A stretch of DNA of 64,000 nucleotides from Sisyra terminalis (taxonomy: Eukaryota; Arthropoda; Insecta; Neuroptera; Sisyridae). Positions 58,593 through 64,000 of this stretch are shown piece after piece. The DNA lies in NCBI GenBank assembly GCA_958496175.1, contig OY292278.1, forward strand, positions 44,082,001-44,146,000. The letters run 5' to 3'. The notes below the pieces were generated by a model. The model was not told the DNA's origin, ran no database searches, and saw only the letters and a list, made by a program, of their open reading frames with translations. How positions within the stretch are numbered: the stretch's first letter is position 1; every line of letters begins with the position of its first letter. The position numbers were made by a program, and so were the translations under genes.

Positions 58593-59800
58593 ATTAGAAT
58601 TTTTTTTCGTAATTATATCGAAAATATTGTTGGGAATGACCAAAAAAAAACCTGTGAAAGTTTAAGCTCTTAATATTAATATTAAGAGGTGCCGCATAAA
58701 AATTTTGATTTTCCCTTTAAATAACATGGGAACAATATTCTCTTGCACTTTGGAATTTTATAGCTCAAGTTGGTGACAATATTTTGGAATGATCAAGTTA
58801 TATTTTTGTAGAAAATTGAACGATCTACAAAAAAGGTCTCAAACAAGTTTTTGATATATTTATTCCTTCAAAAGTTATTCGAGGTCAAAGTTGAAATAAA
58901 TAGAAATTTAAATATTTTTCCAATTTCTTGACGCAACCATTAATTTTATGAGAAAATTTTATAGGGCACTTTTTGTAGAGCACTTTTTTTTTCTATAACT
59001 TATCTATATAAAAGTTTTTGATATTTTTCACAGGTTCTCAGTAATAAAAAAAATAATTTTTATGTTAAAAATATAATAATTTAGGGAATATTTTTAATTT
59101 AAAACAATAAAATTACGAATATTTTCAGTTTAATGCAAAAAACTTAGGACCTGTAAAAAATATCAAAAACTTTTGTAGAGATAAAATATAGAAAAAAAAG
59201 TGCTCTAAAAAAATGTCCTTTATAATTTTCTCATAAAATTGATGGTTGCTTCAAAAAATTGAAAAAATATTAAAATTTCTCTTTAGTTCAACTTTGACCT
59301 CAAATAACTTTTGAAGGAATAAATATATCAAAAACTTGTAAGACCACCTTTTTTTGTAGATCGTTCAATATTCTATTGCACTTTGGAGAATTTTATAGCT
59401 CACGTTGGTGACAATATTTCGGAATGACCAATATATATTCCTGTAGAAAATTGAACGATTTACAAAAAAGGTTAGATACAAGTTATTGACATATTTATTT
59501 CTTCAAAAGTTATTCAAGGTCAAATTTGAACTAAAGAGAAATATAAATATTTTTTCAATTTTTTGAAGCAACCATCAATTTTTTGAGAAAATTATAAAGG
59601 ACATTTTTTTAGAGCACTTTTTTTTCTATATTTTATCTCTACAAAAGTTTTTGATATTTTTCACAGGTCCTAAGTTTTTGGCATTAAACTGAAAATATTC
59701 GTAATTTTATTGTTTTAAATTAAAAATATTCCCTAATTATTAAATTTTTAACATAAAAATTATTTTTTTTATTACTGAGAACCTGTGAAAAATATCAAAA
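58593..59800. mobile_element. Family B fold-back, rearranged copy 2
   Basis: Shows the B arm (AAAATATTGTTGGGAATGA, AGCTCTTAATATTAATATTA, AGAGGTGCCGCAT) and then alternating inverted segments, forming about one and a half palindromes. The right end is missing; it breaks into a LINE fragment near 59800. Confidence 0.7.
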
Positions 59801-60110
59801 ACTAAATCCAAATCCAAATTGCGTATTGGGTAGAATTTGGTTGAGTACTATCCAAGTGTGAAGTTGTCGTTTGATAATTTTTTCGAATACCTTCGACAGT
59901 GTGCTAAGCAGACTGATTGGCCGATAGCTTGTGATTTTATTTTTGGGTTTTGAATTTTTATGGACAACTATGTGAGCTTTTTTCCAGGTGGAGGGAAAGT
60001 GGCCTGTGCGTAGGCATAGATTAAAGATAGATGTAAGAAGGGATATTATTTTCTGTGGGCAGTTTTTTATACTTTGACCCATTAAAAAAAGGATCATAGA
60101 TTTTCAGAAA
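59795..60110 (-). pseudogene. LINE reverse-transcriptase fragment
   Basis: An open 100-codon frame with HFPSTWKKAHIVVHKN, KITSYRPISLLSTLSKVFEK and LPNTQFGF, the N-terminal RT motifs of CR1/Jockey-type LINEs. It is truncated on both sides. The frame is unbroken, so the fragment is relatively young or short by chance. It belongs to a different LINE copy from that at 44-48 kb. Confidence 0.8.
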
Positions 60111-62098
60111 AAAATAAAATAAGGAAATCTTCAGTAGCTTTTACTTTTTGCATCCTGATAGTCAAAGAAGCAATGAAGTTGCAAATGTTTTCAATCGCAA
60201 AAACAATTCAATTTTTTGTCAATTTTCGATCGAATTTCAAATGAGTATAGAACCACTGGAGTAATACGAAAACGTGATTGTATTTCACTCAACTATTCAT
60301 ATGATTTGGCCTTAAATCAAATATTGGCTGAGGAAACATTTTGAATATAGAATCAACCTTAATATTAACATTACAAATCGATTGAAGTCGTCAAATATTT
60401 ATCCATCCAATTACAAGCAAACGTTATAAATTTGCATAAACGAACAAAAAAGAAAACCATTCCTTTTTGAATAATTCTCCACAGCTTTACGATTCCGTTT
60501 AATTACTGCAAAACCAACGGTGGGTTTTCATTGTAATTAATATTAAACGTCTAATTCCTTGCGAATGACAATCACCAAAATTGATTGGCAGTGGGGAATG
60601 ATCGAATGATTTGTGTCCAATTATTGAATTCTCAATTCCGCTTCAACGATCTAATGGAATTGTTAACTATTACATCCCTTAACTTTCTGAAATTTAATGT
60701 CGAATTTTCACCGAATTTTCGGCTGAAAACATCCCTTTTCCTTTGGCTGAAATTATTTGCTTAAGCAACTGTGAATCAATGCAGAATGTTAATAATTCCA
60801 TTATTATTTTTCAATGTGGAGTTGAGGGAAATGGAAAATGTGTAGTTAAACAAATAAACGGATGTTCAATTTCCAACACGGATTGGCAAACATACATGTA
60901 CAACAGTACAAAGAGATTTGTCACAAAGCCCGAAAGAAAGCAAAACGTTTCAAAGCCCAAACCGACGAAAAATAGACAAACTATTGTAAATCAATATAAG
61001 TGGAGGAAGAAAAACAGGTTGGCTTCGTGGTTTATTGTTGAGAACAAATGAGATTTATTCGCAAATATTACATATCTGAAACGTTTTTATTAAGCTCAGC
61101 CCCAAGGCCTTCGATACGATTTTTCCGTTCAAAACATCTGACAACCGTATTTTTTTTTTTTGAAATTTTTCCTAAAGAATTTTAACATAGAAGTAAACAT
61201 TTTCCATATTGATTTCTTTCCGGGCTTTCATTTAACAACAAATAGTATAATAACCGAGGGATATTCCACCAAAATAAAAGTTCAAGATACATTACATTTT
61301 AACGGCCGTTTTAATGAGGCAAAATAAAGCCAATTAATATGGAACAACAAAAATAAAAACGCCCTCCATCAAAATAACGCTTTACTTTATGCGAAAATTA
61401 AAGTTTATAATTACAAAGATTTAAAGTTAATTCCGTTAGGTTCAACTTAATTAACTACTTAATAATACAAATAAAATGGGATGTAAAGAAAATTATGGAA
61501 TATCCTTTTAAAACATTGCTTGCGTATAATTCAAAAAAAAAATATCAAAGTATTTGGTTTCAAGCGGGCGCTTATTGTGATTTTTCGGTAGTAATATTGA
61601 AGATGCGAAAGTTAATGAATTTTGGAGGAAAAAAAAATAAACAAAATGATGAGATTGAGCTTTTGAATGATGGATATGCGTGAAAAGTGAAACGGAAAAT
61701 GTAATTAAGTTGGACACATAGAGCAACGGTTCAAATGACAGAATCACGTTTGTGTAGGACGACGAGAAGGGTGCGGGTGTAAGGGGTTGTGGAAAAGCTC
61801 TGGGAATATGATATGTGTCAAAAGTCTTTAAGGTTCCTCATATTTTGTTGTATTGTAGAGCTTTAAATGAGGTTTAATACAATTCGAAATAATGGGATTA
61901 TTAAAATTTTTTTGCTAAGGGTTAATGTAATAAAATTTTATGTTTTATGCAGCTGGGTTGGGAAATTTTTAGATAAAGGGTCTAGGATTATTAATTAGTA
62001 TATAGTTAAATGGGTATGTGGGTTATTAAGTCCGGAATACGGCGAAAAGGTGAATTTAAGCTTCAGGAAGTTATTCTAGATCAACAATATAAATATTA
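60111..62098. other. Unassigned between inverted arms
   Basis: Somewhat more complex sequence with one 102-codon open frame (60743-61051, lysine-rich C-terminal half) that I do not recognise; no start context or splice evidence supports a gene. Nothing else is seen. Confidence 0.35.
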
Positions 62099-63062
62099 GA
62101 CTGATTCGAAAAAAATGATGATTTTTTTTTTCTTAATTATATCGACAATATTTTTGGAAAAAAATTCCTACGAAAGTTTATGCTCTTAATATTAATATTA
62201 AGAGGTGCCGCATCGCAAATTTTGATTTTCCATTTAAATAACATGGAAACAATATTCTCTTGCACTTTGGAATTTTATAGCTCACGATGGTGACACTATT
62301 TCGGAATGACCAAAGTATATTCTTGTAGAAACCTTGAACGATCTACAAAAAAGTCAAAGTTGAACTATAGAGAAATTTTAATATTTTTTCAATATTTTGA
62401 CCCAACCATTAATTTTATAGGACATTTTTTGTAGAGCACTTTTTTTTCTATAACTTATCTCTATAAAAGTTTTTGATATTTTTCACAGGTCCTAAGATAT
62501 TTGCATTAAATTGAAAATATTCGTATTTTTATTGTTTTAAATTAATAATATTCCCTGAATAATTATATTTTTAACATTAAAATATTTTTTTTTATTTTAA
62601 TTAAATAATTTGAAGAAAAACCATTTCCGTTTTCTGAACAAAAAGTTCTTATTTATATTATTTTATTCTTGGCAATCTTTCCAAGGTCAAGACGATCGAT
62701 CTATAAAAACAAATAAAAACATTTTGCAAATATGATATATATATATATAAAATTTCTCTTTAGTTCAACTTTGACCTTGAATAACTTTTGAAGGAATAAA
62801 TATATCAAAAACTTGTAATATACCTTTTTTGTAGATTGTTCAATTTTCTACAAGAATATATCTTGGTCATTTCGAAATAGTGTCACCAACGTGACCTAAA
62901 AAAATCCAAAGTGCAAGAGAATATTGTTCCCATGTTATTTAAGTGGAAAATCAAAATTTGCGATGCGGTACCTCTTAATATTAATATTAAGAGCTTAAAA
63001 TTTCACAGGATTTTTTTTTGTCATTTGAAACAATATTTTTGATATAATTAAGAAAAAAAAAT
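62099..63062. mobile_element. Family B fold-back copy 3
   Basis: Left end GACTGATTCG after TA (62097-62098). The arms carry CTCTTAATATTAATATTAAG and GGTGCCGCATCGCAAATT. The right end differs (GAAAAAAAAATTCTAATC then TA), matching the left end of copy 2 in inverse. About 960 bp. Confidence 0.75.
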
Positions 63063-63659
63063 TCTAATCTAATGGCTATAAAACTTGAAGAAAAAGTATA
63101 AATTTTCCGGATGGATTTTGATAAGATTAGATCATCTGACAACATACACGACTTCTTTAAAAAGAAATGTGAAAACTTTTAAAATTTGTGAAAATTTTTA
63201 ACATCCCTTCAATAAAATCAATCTTCATGGAAAAAAAATTATATTACCTTTACTTTTATGAATTTTGGAAAATTTGTTTAAATATCAATGGATATCTCGA
63301 CAAGGGTAGTTGAATGAAAAACCATAAACGCTTTATTATTAATATTTTCAACCCTTCTTTTATTGTGAGGAAAAAAAATTGAGGACAAAAATTAATTTTA
63401 ATATATCGATGGGGCGGTATTTGTTTTTTAAGAAGGATTGAAAATTTAAAGTGAGGGTTATTCATTTTAAATTATGTAAACATATATTTAGTTATATTCG
63501 AAAAAAATGTTGGGAAACACTGATCTAAAGTAAAAAGTCTTGATTGTGATTATAAACAATTTTATCCTTTTTTTGGTTGAAATAATTGCCTTTTTATAAA
63601 GATGCAATACAAAAATATTTCTTGTTCATAAGAGCTTTCTGCATATTCCTATAAAGCAG

Positions 63660-63865
63660 TGTTTCTTAAACTTTTAAGTAAGTCGCACCCTTTTGAACTA
63701 TAAAAATAGACCTTAAACTTTGATTTTTTATTTAAGAAAAAAATATTTTGGCAAAATTTATAGACAAATTTCATAATTTATATTGTTAGAGGCTTCTCTC
63801 GTACTCCTTATGATACCTTCCCAGAATTCCAGGAGTACAGGTACTCCAGGGTTAAGAATCATTTA
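63660..63865. mobile_element. Probable short hAT-like element
   Basis: Left end CAGTGTTTCTTAAACTTTTA, right end GTACTCCAGGGTTAAGAATC, similar to inverted CAGTGTTTCTTAAAC ends. I could not confirm an 8-bp target duplication. Confidence 0.4.
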
Positions 63866-64000
63866 TAACAAAAAATATAAATCAATCCCTGCTACTTGTG
63901 ACATTGAACATAACTATGTTACATAGCTTGTATTTATTTGCACTTAATACTTATTAAAATATTTCCTATACATTAACCCCCTCAGATTACATATTATATC

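Larger units (their letters stand above)
58455..63190. repeat. Large inverted arrangement of family B fold-backs
   Basis: 58455-58592 and 63065-63190 are inverted copies (shared GAAGTCGTGTATG, CTTATCAAAATCCATCCGG, GGAAAATTTATACTT). Each directly adjoins a family B fold-back element at the sequence TTAGATTAGAA. Between them lie the LINE RT fragment (59795-60110) and about 2 kb of unassigned sequence. Confidence 0.7.

Noticed and set aside
63500..63530. hAT right end (TTGGGAAACACTG then ATCTAAAG)
   Set aside because: The terminus looks right, but no matching left end or ATCTAAAG duplication was found upstream.
53823..64000. Upstream exons of the Dpp10-like gene
   Set aside because: I looked on the minus strand for a membrane anchor and the first propeller strands with AG/GT borders and found nothing convincing; these exons are probably outside the window.

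Overview
The window is AT-rich animal DNA, most likely from an insect. It has one spliced gene on the minus strand, with long introns and GT-AG splice sites, set among many decayed transposable elements: Penelope-like, CR1/Jockey-like LINE, mariner, hAT, Helitron-like, an LTR and many fold-back palindromes. I found no prokaryotic operon, rRNA or intact tRNA, and I cannot name the insect order from sequence alone.

The gene (32877-53822, minus strand) is the 3' part of a dipeptidyl-peptidase-IV family gene of the DPP6/DPP10 type. Twelve exons join in frame to 695 residues plus stop. They cover most of the beta-propeller and the whole alpha/beta-hydrolase domain. The catalytic serine is glycine (GWGYGG) and the oxyanion tyrosine is asparagine, while the catalytic Asp and His remain, so it should be an inactive membrane protein like the vertebrate Kv4-channel auxiliary subunits. 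The N-terminal exons (cytoplasmic tail, membrane anchor, first propeller blades) lie beyond 53822, probably outside the window.

Region 1-32.8 kb has no host gene I can support. In order it holds: a palindrome with two diverging hammerhead-ribozyme-like motifs (0.85-1.3 kb); Penelope-like (PLE) fragments with a GIY-YIG domain and a hammerhead (3.1-4.6 kb); TA-flanked fold-back elements (4.8, 7.3, 19.2 and 22.4 kb); two copies of a mariner relic (8.8-11.2 kb); a 6.8-kb nested palindrome whose arms carry tRNA-like Pol III modules (11.9-18.8 kb); a solo LTR with a heat-shock element (25.7 kb); three small hAT elements with 8-bp target duplications (26.2, 28.2 and 31.2 kb); and a second hammerhead palindrome (26.7-27.2 kb).

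The gene's introns are also loaded. The 6.5-kb intron has a tandem duplication with a MITE in one copy, and a MITE at 41.5-42.2 kb. The 4.3-kb intron has a LINE broken by a fold-back element. The 5.4-kb intron has a 2.4-kb hAT containing a palindrome that contains a Helitron-like insertion, plus a second Helitron-like element. Region 54-64 kb holds a PLE body, an hAT transposase fragment inserted in it, another hammerhead arm, and a large inverted arrangement of fold-back elements around a LINE RT fragment.

The least conventional material is the group of head-to-head hammerhead palindromes and the family of TA-flanked fold-back elements that share an internal TTAATATTAATATTAAG motif.
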